Shown here: positions 17,051-24,674 of the stretch, piece after piece | Numbering within the stretch: position 1 is the stretch's first letter | How the letters are laid out: each line of letters starts with the position of its first letter | From: Rhodopirellula bahusiensis | Lineage (GTDB): Bacteria > Planctomycetota > Planctomycetia > Pirellulales > Pirellulaceae | Reading direction: 5' to 3' | Assembly: GCF_002727185.1 (NCBI RefSeq) | Contig: NZ_NIZW01000015.1 | Location: 143,201-207,200 of the forward strand | Length of the DNA: 64,000 nucleotides | Position numbers and translations under genes: made by a program | Notes under the pieces: model-generated | The model's database searches: none | What the model was told of the DNA's origin: nothing | Seen by the model: only the letters and a program-made list of their open reading frames with translations

Positions 17051-18397
17051 TCAGACAACGGGCTTCCAACCAGGTTGATACTCACGGCCCCAATATGACA
17101 ACGCATCGGAATTCCCGACGGGTTTGCCGGTAGCCGAATCAATCTCCAGTTCCGATGAACTGCGGTACGCCATGTTGCCCAGGTGACAAAGCAACGTGCT
17201 CAAGTGAGCTTCCTGGATGTCGGCATTGGGGAGTCGGCCGGTGCGAGTGGCGTCCAGGAAATCGGCCAGGTGGCTCGTATCGCCACCTTCATCGTTGACG
17301 GTTTCGATTTCTTTGTTGTGGTCATCAAACCGAGTGAAACCATTGCCACGGATAACAATCGAACCTTCGCTGCCGTGGAAACTGACTCCGACCGCTGCAT
17401 CATGGGGGCCCAACGGTGACCAACTCAGCCCTTCCCAGGTCGCTGTCTTTCCCTCGGGGAAATCGTAGGTCACCATCATCGTGTCGGGTGTTTCTTGATC
17501 GTCGTCGTGACGGTACTTGCCCCCGCCCGCACGAACTCGACTCGGTGTTGTGACTTGCAATCCCCAACGAGCCAAATCCAACACATGGATGCCGTTGTTG
17601 CCAAGTTCGCCGTTGCCCCAATGCCAACGCCAGTGCCAGTTGTAGTGAACCAAATTGTCCACGTATTCGCGACGCGGCGCTGGACCTTGCCACAGATCCC
17701 AGTTCAACCAATCCGGGACCGATGCCGTTTGGCCGTGCCCGATCGATGGGCGCCGGTTGTTGTACCAACTGCGTGAATAGGAAACGTCGCCGATGCCACC
17801 CGAGTGAACCAATTCGATCGCACGAATGATCGCCGGCCAACTGCGACGCTGCGATCCCATCTGCACCACACGATTGTGCTTCCGTGCCGCTTCGACAGCC
17901 AACACACCTTCCTCGGCGGTTTGGCTGCATGGTTTTTCGACGTAGACATGCTTGCCGGCGGCACACCCTAAAATCGTAGCGGGAGCATGCCAGTGGTTCG
18001 GGGCCGCCACCACGAGCGCGTCCACGTTGCCTTCGTCCAACATCTTCCGAACATCAACGAACGTCTTGGGTCGGTGCCGTTGTCCATCCGCAATGGAACC
18101 AGCCACCTTCTCAGATGCTCGCGAATCCACATCGCAGATGGCAACCACGTCGGATCCGGGATCCTTGATGAAGCCCTTTGCCAGGGCGGCTCCACGATTG
18201 TTGACGCCCATGATTCCAATGCGAACGACATCGTTGGGTGACTTCGAAGGAGAAGTCTCGGCGAGCACCGTTCGAGTTGCGACCGTCGCACTCAGTGCCG
18301 CCCCCGCCTTCAAGAACAAACGACGATCACGCGCACGATGATTCGTTTGCGTCGACGCAGAAGACTGGACACCAGGATACTGAGAACGCTTGGTCAC
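17051..18397 (-). CDS. Tat-exported Gfo/Idh/MocA-family oxidoreductase
   Basis: A 448-residue protein whose N-terminus has a twin-arginine signal, RDRRLFLKAGAALSATVATRTVLAE, so it is likely exported folded with its cofactor. Then come VRIGIMGVNNRGAALAKGF (Rossmann), VVAICDVD, and KHVYVEKPCSQT with the EKP lysine, followed by the C-terminal domain with GNGELGNNGIHVLDLARWGL. This subtype is much expanded in planctomycetes. GTG near 18397 is chosen because the 26 codons above it look non-coding; ATG at 18475 is the alternative. It is the first gene of a two-gene unit with 15960-16985. Confidence 0.88.
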   Translation of the reverse strand: MTKRSQYPGVQSSASTQTNHRARDRRLFLKAGAALSATVATRTVLAETSPSKSPNDVVRIGIMGVNNRGAALAKGFIKDPGSDVVAICDVDSRASEKVAGSIADGQRHRPKTFVDVRKMLDEGNVDALVVAAPNHWHAPATILGCAAGKHVYVEKPCSQTAEEGVLAVEAARKHNRVVQMGSQRRSWPAIIRAIELVHSGGIGDVSYSRSWYNNRRPSIGHGQTASVPDWLNWDLWQGPAPRREYVDNLVHYNWHWRWHWGNGELGNNGIHVLDLARWGLQVTTPSRVRAGGGKYRHDDDQETPDTMMVTYDFPEGKTATWEGLSWSPLGPHDAAVGVSFHGSEGSIVIRGNGFTRFDDHNKEIETVNDEGGDTSHLADFLDATRTGRLPNADIQEAHLSTLLCHLGNMAYRSSSELEIDSATGKPVGNSDALSYWGREYQPGWKPVV

Positions 18398-18807
18398 GGC
18401 GGAATCCTTTGGTTGAATCGAAAGCGTTGATCGCGGTTCGCCAAACAAGCTGGACTTCGCACAACAACGACGCATGCGAAAACAAACTCAAAACGACTGC
18501 GACCAGCGGCCGGTCTCAGCGATTCCAAATCGGAAACACCAAGGCCCATTCGATAGGTGGGAGGGTTGGGTGGGACGTTTGAACCAGCCTGGCGGCCGAC
18601 TCAAGATGCCATGCACTCGGGTTTGACTCGAGTGCATGATGAGACGTGACTGCTCATTGTACGCAGAATCGACTCCGCATTGGGCTCGCTCCCGCGACTC
18701 CCGATTCGCGTGCTCACACTCGGACCCTGGACATGAGCCGACGCGGGAAAGAGATTGACGTTGATTCCCGTCATTCGTCGACCGCTTCCACGGCGCAAGA
18801 AACCCTG
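18398..18807. promoter_or_regulatory. divergent intergenic region with perfect inverted repeat
   Basis: This gap separates the leftward oxidoreductase unit from a rightward membrane-protein gene. It contains CATGCACTCG at 18610-18619 and its exact reverse complement at 18629-18638 with nine bases between, which could be an operator or a hairpin. If the membrane-protein gene begins at 18733 instead of 18808 the gap is shorter. Confidence 0.4.
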
Positions 18808-19557
18808 ATGAGCCTCCCTGATTCAGCCTCCACCCGAATCGATTCGTCCGACTCGATGATGGATCGTTTGGTGCTTTCGTATCTGGACATTCGCCGAGCA
18901 ATCGGGCTGAGCGGTTTGGTTCTGCCACTCGTTCTGGGGCCCGGCGGAATGTTGCTCGGGATCGAAATTCAAGAGAACATGAGCAGCTACTACCACACGC
19001 CACTCCGAGACGTGTTTGTGGGAACGCTCTGCGCCATCAGCATTTTCTTGTTTTGCTACCGCGGATACGATCGAATTGAAAACTGGACGGCCAACATCGG
19101 GGCAGTCGCAGCGATCGGGATCGCCCTTTTCCCTTTGGATTATGGCAGTGATCCGCTGATTCAGAAGTCGTTCGTGGGATACGTCCACACCTTCAGTGGA
19201 GGCGTGTTCTTCACAACACTGGCGTTCTACTCGCTCTATCACTTTCCTCGGGATTCAAAACGTGAAGCCGAGTCCCATCTGTTCGAACGCTCCGCCGCCT
19301 TTCGCGCCAGCGGATTGACGATTTTGCTGATCACGTTCGCCATGGGCGGCTACATGGTCCTGACGCCACAAGATTGGAAGGATTGGCTGAACGGCTACAA
19401 CTTCCTGTTCTGGGCAGAATGGATTGCCGTTTGGTCCTTCGCGAGTTCTTGGCTCGCAAAAGGCCGAATCATCGTGACCGAGATCGGCGTCGAAGTCCTC
19501 GCCTATTCGCGAAAAATGGTGCTGGAACATGGTTTGGGTATCAAAGACAAACCGTGA
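18808..19557 (+). CDS. multi-pass membrane protein, unknown
   Basis: A 249-residue protein with about six hydrophobic segments, including AIGLSGLVLPLVLGPGGMLLG, VGTLCAISIFLFCYRGYD, IGAVAAIGIALFPLDYG, a segment around YVHTFSGGVFFTTLAFYSLYHF, LTILLITFAMGGYMVL and WAEWIAVWSFASSWL. The stretch MSSYYHTPLRDVFVGTL followed by YRGYDRIEN recalls uncharacterised bacterial membrane proteins. Start at 18808 (MSLPDSAST) is chosen; ATGs at 18733 and 18646 would add a hydrophilic tail. It converges on the next gene with nine bases between stops. No function can be assigned. Confidence 0.75.
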   Translation: MSLPDSASTRIDSSDSMMDRLVLSYLDIRRAIGLSGLVLPLVLGPGGMLLGIEIQENMSSYYHTPLRDVFVGTLCAISIFLFCYRGYDRIENWTANIGAVAAIGIALFPLDYGSDPLIQKSFVGYVHTFSGGVFFTTLAFYSLYHFPRDSKREAESHLFERSAAFRASGLTILLITFAMGGYMVLTPQDWKDWLNGYNFLFWAEWIAVWSFASSWLAKGRIIVTEIGVEVLAYSRKMVLEHGLGIKDKP

Positions 19558-19566
19558 GACACTCGA

Positions 19567-21033
19567 TCAGCTTCCTTGATCGGGCACACCAAACGTGCGA
19601 GCAAACTCGACATCCTCTTCGCTCAATTTATCGAGCGGCACGGATATCGTTTGCCGGTTGTCCAATCTCAACAGCGAGACGTTCGACTTATCAACCGATC
19701 GCAACATCGCTTTGATCGTGAACGATCCACTGTCGTCCGACCACTCTCGCGGAAACTTGGTCGCGACTTCCCGGATTGATTTCCAACGACTGAGAATCTG
19801 CTCGAATTGGATGTCATTCTTCCAATTGGATTCGTCGCGAAGTTCTTCCTCCAGCAAACGCTCCAACTTCGAATTCGCTGGCGGTGGCGCGCTGTTGGTT
19901 GCCAGTTGCGCAAACTGGTTCCCCAGCGCATAGTTCGGTCGAACCCGACTTTTCTTAGATCGTGGCTCCCAATGCTTCACCATTTCGGATTGCTGCTTCG
20001 AAGTCAGCCGTGGCAGGTTGGTGGCATCGAATGCCTCCATCGTGGGCATCAAATCATTGTCAAACAACATCGCTCGAATCGGATCGAGGTGATGAAACCC
20101 GACACGCAAATCAAATTTGGTTGCCTTCCCGACATAGCTTGCTCCTTCGATTTTGTAGTCAACGCTACCGGCATATGGCATTCCCATTTCGGTCGAGAAT
20201 TCCCACATCCCGGAACCTGAAAGCGTGAGCTGTTTCCCAGCAGAAACGCCTCCAGCAATTTCAATTTCGCGATCGAAAGCCAAGTGACCTTGTTCGAGCG
20301 ACTCCCGTGGAGTCATCAGCGAAAACACGGAAATCGTTGACTGAGCAACTTGGTCGTTATTCGATGAAACGAAGTTCAAACCACTTTCACTACGAGAGCT
20401 GAATCCCGACTCTGTTTTGCCGTCATCCGGTAGCTGCAAGAAGATCAAACCCGCGATCGCACCGGTGGCGAAGGGCAGGTTTCCCTTTTCACCTTTGCCG
20501 CGAATTTTGCCTGAAGCCGTGCACCAGATCTCTCCGTCGCAAAAGCGAAACAGCCCCCGATATTGCTCCAGCTCGACAAGTTTTCGCCGCTGCAACTCCA
20601 TCCGCATCGCTTCGGCACGCTGACTCGCGGCTTGTTGCAGACGTGCCATATCCGGATCGGAAGGAGTCCGCCCAAATTGGTTGTTCGGGCCAGCTTCGTA
20701 GGACTCCCGCGTACGTCGATGGTACGTCGCAAGCGCACCTTTGTTGGCAAGCTTGTTTCCCATGAACGGAATCGTCTGATAGGTCCCTGTCCATTCCTTG
20801 GAATCCGATTTCGTCACCACGTAACGCAATCGGCATCGTTGGCGGATCATGATGGGATTGCGTTCGCCTTCGGTGGTTTCAATGATCCGGTACTCAATCC
20901 CGTAGTCAAACGTTTCGCCCACCGCGGGCAAGTAGGCAACGTCCTCGCAGCGAGCCTCGCTAGCTATCCCAAGCGTTCCAGCGAACAACACGATTACCAA
21001 ACGTTGCAATGGACTCGTCGTCGCCCAACTCAT
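19567..21033 (-). CDS. secreted SHD1-domain protein
   Basis: A 488-residue protein with signal peptide MSWATTSPLQRLVIVLFAGTLGIASEARC. The C-terminal 60 residues match SHD1 (Sla1 homology domain 1): REW with a following DDSGSFTIKAMLRSVDKSNVSLLR and VPLDKLSEEDVEFA. SHD1 was defined in yeast Sla1 and recurs in secreted planctomycete proteins. The middle region is beta-rich with no recognised domain. ATG at 21033 overlaps the TGA of the upstream metalloprotease gene by four bases, so translation is coupled and the proteins probably act together in the periplasm or at the surface. Confidence 0.8.
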   Translation of the reverse strand: MSWATTSPLQRLVIVLFAGTLGIASEARCEDVAYLPAVGETFDYGIEYRIIETTEGERNPIMIRQRCRLRYVVTKSDSKEWTGTYQTIPFMGNKLANKGALATYHRRTRESYEAGPNNQFGRTPSDPDMARLQQAASQRAEAMRMELQRRKLVELEQYRGLFRFCDGEIWCTASGKIRGKGEKGNLPFATGAIAGLIFLQLPDDGKTESGFSSRSESGLNFVSSNNDQVAQSTISVFSLMTPRESLEQGHLAFDREIEIAGGVSAGKQLTLSGSGMWEFSTEMGMPYAGSVDYKIEGASYVGKATKFDLRVGFHHLDPIRAMLFDNDLMPTMEAFDATNLPRLTSKQQSEMVKHWEPRSKKSRVRPNYALGNQFAQLATNSAPPPANSKLERLLEEELRDESNWKNDIQFEQILSRWKSIREVATKFPREWSDDSGSFTIKAMLRSVDKSNVSLLRLDNRQTISVPLDKLSEEDVEFARTFGVPDQGS

Positions 21034-22595
21034 AATTCCTCCGCCAACTGTTCCATGTCCGTCTTGAGCGTTCGCATGTAGCGTCGCCACTCCAGTTCCA
21101 ACGTGACTCGGTCGCCAAAGCACTCGTTGAACAACTCCACCAGTTCCATTCCCTTTTCTTTGGGAGGCGTGTCGACGGGAATTTTGCGTGACTTGCCGTA
21201 AAACTGAATCAGTTCGTCAAACCGTTCGGTGAACAAGTAATGCGTCAACGCCCAAGCTTGCCCGTAAGCAGGAAGCTGGTCACCAAGAGCCGATTCAACA
21301 ATGAATCCAAGGTCCGAAACGATGAACTCCACACTTCCGCGAACCGTGTCGCCTTCCAACGCGCGGTAGTAACTGATCCGGTTCTGGTCGACCACACCAA
21401 CGCCACTCCAAACTGCTAACTTCGATGACTCAAAGTAGGACGCCAAACCTTCGTGGACCCAGCGAATGAAAACACCATCCCGCGGGAACAATCCCGTGTT
21501 GGCGGCCAATTGGTGAACCGCTTCGTGTGAGACCGTTGCGACGTCTTCGCTCTCGTGCTCGATGTCGATCAACAACGAAACCGTGTTCGCGAACCGAATG
21601 ATGTGAGCCGCGTTGGGACTTCGAGTCCGCTTGGCTTGGTCCTTCATTTCATCGAGCTTGTCCGTCAATTCTTTCAAGTACAGAAAGATTTCAGTGGTGC
21701 CCGAGTCATAGAAAAACGAAACGTTCTCCTCAGGGAGGTAGAAACCAGCGACCTGCTTCAGACCCATTTCGAGCCGTCGTTCCATCAACAAAAAATCTTT
21801 GTGTTCCGAAAACAAGACGGCATTGAGCGGTTCGCTTGGCGGTTTCAAATAAAACCCACGCAGGGCAAATGTCAGGAAGTACGACTCGTAGACTTTCTCC
21901 AACAACTCCAGACGCATCTCCGCTCGAGTCATCTTGGTCACCGCGTCTTTTTCGCTTTGGGCATCATGGAACAACGCAAAGTGCTTGCTCCGCGACATTT
22001 CCATACGGCTCCCTCCGATCAAGTTCCGAACATGGGCCTCGCTCGCGGAATCATTGGGCACCGGCCGATTGATGTGCACCATCAACGACGCCAACTTTTT
22101 GATCTTCGTATCGGACGGGTCCAATTTCCAAGCATCGCTGAGCAGTGACTTGCACTCCTTCAACATCCCATGCTGGAGTGCCCACTGGGCCAATTTGATG
22201 TAGTTGTCGACCGTCTTTTCGCTGAGGATTTTCCCCGATTTGCGTTTGAAGATGGTTTGCCGGGTTGGCGTCTGAATCACCTGCAAATCGCGAGCGTTGA
22301 AATACAGCGATCCGCGAGGATGACGAAAGGTGACCGTGCCTCCAGGGTTGTAATTCGTCGTGCCTTCCAGCAACAAACCGGCGTCCGTCCCCGGAATCTG
22401 GTAGATGGCATAGTCCGCCCGAGCAACCTGCCACGAGCAACAACTCGCCAGCAGACTGACGATTGCAATGACGCGAATCCAACCTGAACCTTCAATCCTG
22501 CACAGCCGATGCGGCGAGGAAGTCTGCAAAGGTAAGTCTCCACTTCGGCCGCGAAATCGGTCCGCTTGGTGAGCTCCAATCTGGATGCTCGTCAT
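21030..22595 (-). CDS. DUF1570 putative zinc metalloprotease, exported
   Basis: A 521-residue protein. After a basic N-terminal stretch a hydrophobic segment (WIRVIAIVSLLASCC) ends at QVARADYA, a likely signal sequence. The HEAVH zinc motif lies at about 357-361 in VATVSHEAVHQLAANTG, with a downstream Glu in WVHEGLASYFE (about 382) as probable third ligand, the gluzincin layout typical of DUF1570/peptidase-MA-like proteins. ATG at 22595 is set by GGAG at 22603-22606, seven bases upstream. It overlaps the SHD1 gene start by four bases. The substrate is unknown. Confidence 0.82.
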   Translation of the reverse strand: MTSIQIGAHQADRFRGRSGDLPLQTSSPHRLCRIEGSGWIRVIAIVSLLASCCSWQVARADYAIYQIPGTDAGLLLEGTTNYNPGGTVTFRHPRGSLYFNARDLQVIQTPTRQTIFKRKSGKILSEKTVDNYIKLAQWALQHGMLKECKSLLSDAWKLDPSDTKIKKLASLMVHINRPVPNDSASEAHVRNLIGGSRMEMSRSKHFALFHDAQSEKDAVTKMTRAEMRLELLEKVYESYFLTFALRGFYLKPPSEPLNAVLFSEHKDFLLMERRLEMGLKQVAGFYLPEENVSFFYDSGTTEIFLYLKELTDKLDEMKDQAKRTRSPNAAHIIRFANTVSLLIDIEHESEDVATVSHEAVHQLAANTGLFPRDGVFIRWVHEGLASYFESSKLAVWSGVGVVDQNRISYYRALEGDTVRGSVEFIVSDLGFIVESALGDQLPAYGQAWALTHYLFTERFDELIQFYGKSRKIPVDTPPKEKGMELVELFNECFGDRVTLELEWRRYMRTLKTDMEQLAEEL

Positions 22596-22596
22596 C

Positions 22597-22899
22597 CTAT
22601 TTCTCCATCGTGGCAATCACCGGCCAGACACTATTCAGCCGCCAGTCCTGGGTGAACAGAACTACTCCTGAGGCGTGTCCAGCCTCCCCTAAAAAGAAGT
22701 GATTGTAACTCGGTCGAGAGTGCTTTGTTGCGAGCAACCGCAGGAAGGATCCTCGCAATTCACTGGTTCCAGCCGTCAAAATCAGACCACTCGCTAAATC
22801 AGTTGATTTCCCCCAATCGAGAAGCGACTCGAGCGAGCGATACTCTCGTTCTTCCAGGGAAGCTCCTACGTTCACGTTTCGTTCAAGCCGAGGTAGCAT
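22597..22899 (-). CDS. possible small hypothetical protein
   Basis: A 100-residue open frame with an ATG start, ending one base before the ATG of the metalloprotease gene, a spacing that fits translational coupling. Its codons look plausible but the sequence has no motif, signal peptide or membrane segment that I recognise. The Shine-Dalgarno of the next gene lies inside its 3' end. It could equally be a chance frame in the upstream region. Confidence 0.3.
   Translation of the reverse strand: MLPRLERNVNVGASLEEREYRSLESLLDWGKSTDLASGLILTAGTSELRGSFLRLLATKHSRPSYNHFFLGEAGHASGVVLFTQDWRLNSVWPVIATMEK
22603..22606 (-). promoter_or_regulatory. Shine-Dalgarno deciding the DUF1570 start
   Basis: GGAG on the minus strand with a seven-base spacer to the ATG at 22593-22595 supports that start over the one at 22616. 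Confidence 0.6.
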
Positions 22900-22962
22900 C
22901 AGGGTATGGCATCCCAGGACGGAAAGCCTACAAGCCGTTTCCGCAACATCGCAAAGTGAGCC

Positions 22963-24108
22963 ATGACCTCGCCAAGCCCTCGTTCCCCTTCCTCGCCATC
23001 GAAGCCGCAGCTATCGGTTCGGAAGAAGATCCTGTTTTCCTTCGTGTTTGTTGTTGGAGTCCTTGGATCGATCGAGCTCTTGCTGCGTGTTGCGAGGATT
23101 GGCGAGCCGCCCGCAATTGGCGTTTTGCGGTTTGGCTACGACACTGGCATTCCAATCTTTGACGGGGATGGTATTGAGCGAGAAGGCGAGTTCTATCAGG
23201 ACGTGCCACTATTCGAAGCCGACCCGAATTTGTTCTGGAAACCGATCGCCAACACACCGTTCACGGGCACGGATGGGCTGCGACTTCCTGCTCCTAAACA
23301 ACAATCAAAGAGAGACAACACTTACCGAATTGGAGTGATTGGCGACTCCTGCAGCTTTCTCGGAACAACGCTTTACCCGGCTCGTTTCGCCAACCTCATC
23401 GAGGAAGCCACCGAACTCGACGTTGAAGTCGTCAACGCGAGCTGCCCGGGCTACACATCCTTCCAAGGCAAGCAACGTTTGCAAGCTCTGTGGCCTTGGG
23501 AACCGGACATCGTCGTCGCCTACTTTGGTTGGAACGATCACTGGAAGTCGTTGAACGGTCAAACGGATCGAGACGTGATGCAGAGACAAATGTTGAGCGA
23601 CCGAGCACGCACTTGGCTGGGGAAGTCGCGAATTTTTTGGTGCATGTACTCGTTGCGTACCAAGCTTGCACCGTTGAAGTCGATTCGCGACGCGCCCGTT
23701 CGTGTTCCGCTGGAACATTATCAAGAGAACCTGCAAGAGATCCTTTCCCGCTCGGAAGAGCATGCTTGCCCCACGTTCTTCGTCACGGCTCCTTCCGCGT
23801 ATCGCGACGGCCAAATGCCACCTTGGTCGTATGACTTTTTCGGTCAGTTTTATGGGATGAATGCCAATGACGTTTCTGCCATTCCGCAAACGCACCATCA
23901 GTACAACGATGTGGTGCGACAACTCACTGAGTCAAACTCGAACGCTCACTTGGTGGACGTTGCCGCTGACTGGAGAAAAGAATCGGATACAGAGAAAGAT
24001 CCAGAACGATTTCGGGGCGATCGGATTCACCTGACTGAACAAGGGCATCAAGAAATCGCCGAGCAGCTTTTCAAACGGTGGACCGAGCTGGACGTTCGTG
24101 CAAAGTGA
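22963..24108 (+). CDS. membrane-anchored SGNH hydrolase-like protein
   Basis: A 381-residue protein with a single N-terminal hydrophobic helix at about 24-41 after a Ser/Pro/Lys-rich tail, so a signal anchor. The remainder fits the SGNH/GDSL fold: block I IGVIGDSCSFLG with nucleophile Ser129, block II around ASCPGYTS, block III FGWND, and block V DRIHLTEQGH with the Asp-x-x-His pair near 353-356. Such enzymes cleave or transfer acyl groups, often acetyl on polysaccharides; the actual substrate is unknown. It is divergent from the metalloprotease unit. Confidence 0.85.
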   Translation: MTSPSPRSPSSPSKPQLSVRKKILFSFVFVVGVLGSIELLLRVARIGEPPAIGVLRFGYDTGIPIFDGDGIEREGEFYQDVPLFEADPNLFWKPIANTPFTGTDGLRLPAPKQQSKRDNTYRIGVIGDSCSFLGTTLYPARFANLIEEATELDVEVVNASCPGYTSFQGKQRLQALWPWEPDIVVAYFGWNDHWKSLNGQTDRDVMQRQMLSDRARTWLGKSRIFWCMYSLRTKLAPLKSIRDAPVRVPLEHYQENLQEILSRSEEHACPTFFVTAPSAYRDGQMPPWSYDFFGQFYGMNANDVSAIPQTHHQYNDVVRQLTESNSNAHLVDVAADWRKESDTEKDPERFRGDRIHLTEQGHQEIAEQLFKRWTELDVRAK

Positions 24109-24279
24109 GATTTGGTGCGACGGAGCGCTGACCTGTGCCGCCCGCCGAAAGATGAAGGCGAAGCAAATTCCGAAGCAGTTAGTGCGAGACACCCCGAGAA
24201 AGTCGGCGCAAGAAAAAGGCCAAACCCCGTGTTCACACAGAGTTTGGCCTTGAGTGTCCCGGGCTGCTTGGCCCTGAAG
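24109..24279. other. intergenic region downstream of SGNH gene
   Basis: It contains only the leftward terminator of the tRNA (24218-24249). No other gene was seen. Confidence 0.4.
24218..24249 (-). terminator. intrinsic terminator of the tRNA
   Basis: On the minus strand GGCCAAAC pairs with GTTTGGCC and the stem extends inward through two T-G wobbles to GTG/CAC with a TGAA loop; TTTTT follows. It starts about 30 bases after the tRNA 3' end. Confidence 0.85.
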
Positions 24280-24353
24280 TAGCGGCAGAGGGACTCGAAC
24301 CCCCGACACGCGGATTATGATTCCGCTGCTCTAACCAGCTGAGCTATGCCGCC
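24280..24353 (-). tRNA. tRNA with CAU anticodon (Met elongator or lysidine-Ile2)
   Basis: Read on the minus strand, the 74 bases fold as a cloverleaf: acceptor GGCGGCA with TGCCGCT (first pair G-U), D arm GCTC..GAGC, anticodon arm GCGGA-ATCATAA-TCCGC giving CAU, T arm with GGTTCGAGTCC, and discriminator A. CCA is not encoded. The first base pair is G-U rather than the unpaired 1-72 of initiator tRNA, so initiator is unlikely; whether it is elongator Met or Ile (CAU with lysidine) cannot be settled from these bases. Confidence 0.93.
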
Positions 24354-24354
24354 G

Positions 24355-24373
24355 CTCGAAATTGAATTTCGAG
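24355..24373. repeat. 19-base perfect palindrome in the tRNA leader
   Basis: CTCGAAATT-G-AATTTCGAG lies one base upstream of the tRNA 5' end. In the transcript it would form a nine-pair hairpin just before the RNase P cleavage site; as DNA it could be an operator. Confidence 0.6.
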
Positions 24374-24674
24374 AGGGCGAGAATGTAGGCGAATCCGGCA
24401 GGCTTGAAAAGACGGCTTCGTCGCTTCCCAGCGGGATTTCTGGTGTTCAGCCACTTCCAACGCGACGGTTTTGACGGCAATTCCGATTTCCGCCAACGCC
24501 TCCGGGCGTGAAGCCAGCCTGATCGGCATTTCGAGCGTCGGACTTGAGCCGACTTCGCCAGATTGACGTTGTCGCGGTTTCCCCCGGACCGCTACAAACA
24601 CCCCTTGGGACGAAGGACCGTACCGATCGCGCGAACCGATCACCCTTTTGATCGCCCCCTGAGAAGGAACTCGG
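24374..24674. other. 301-base intergenic region, tRNA/lolC-like
   Basis: Divergent region with the promoters of the leftward tRNA and the rightward permease gene. GGAAC is placed shortly before the ATG at 24675. No further gene or strong repeat was seen. Confidence 0.35.
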
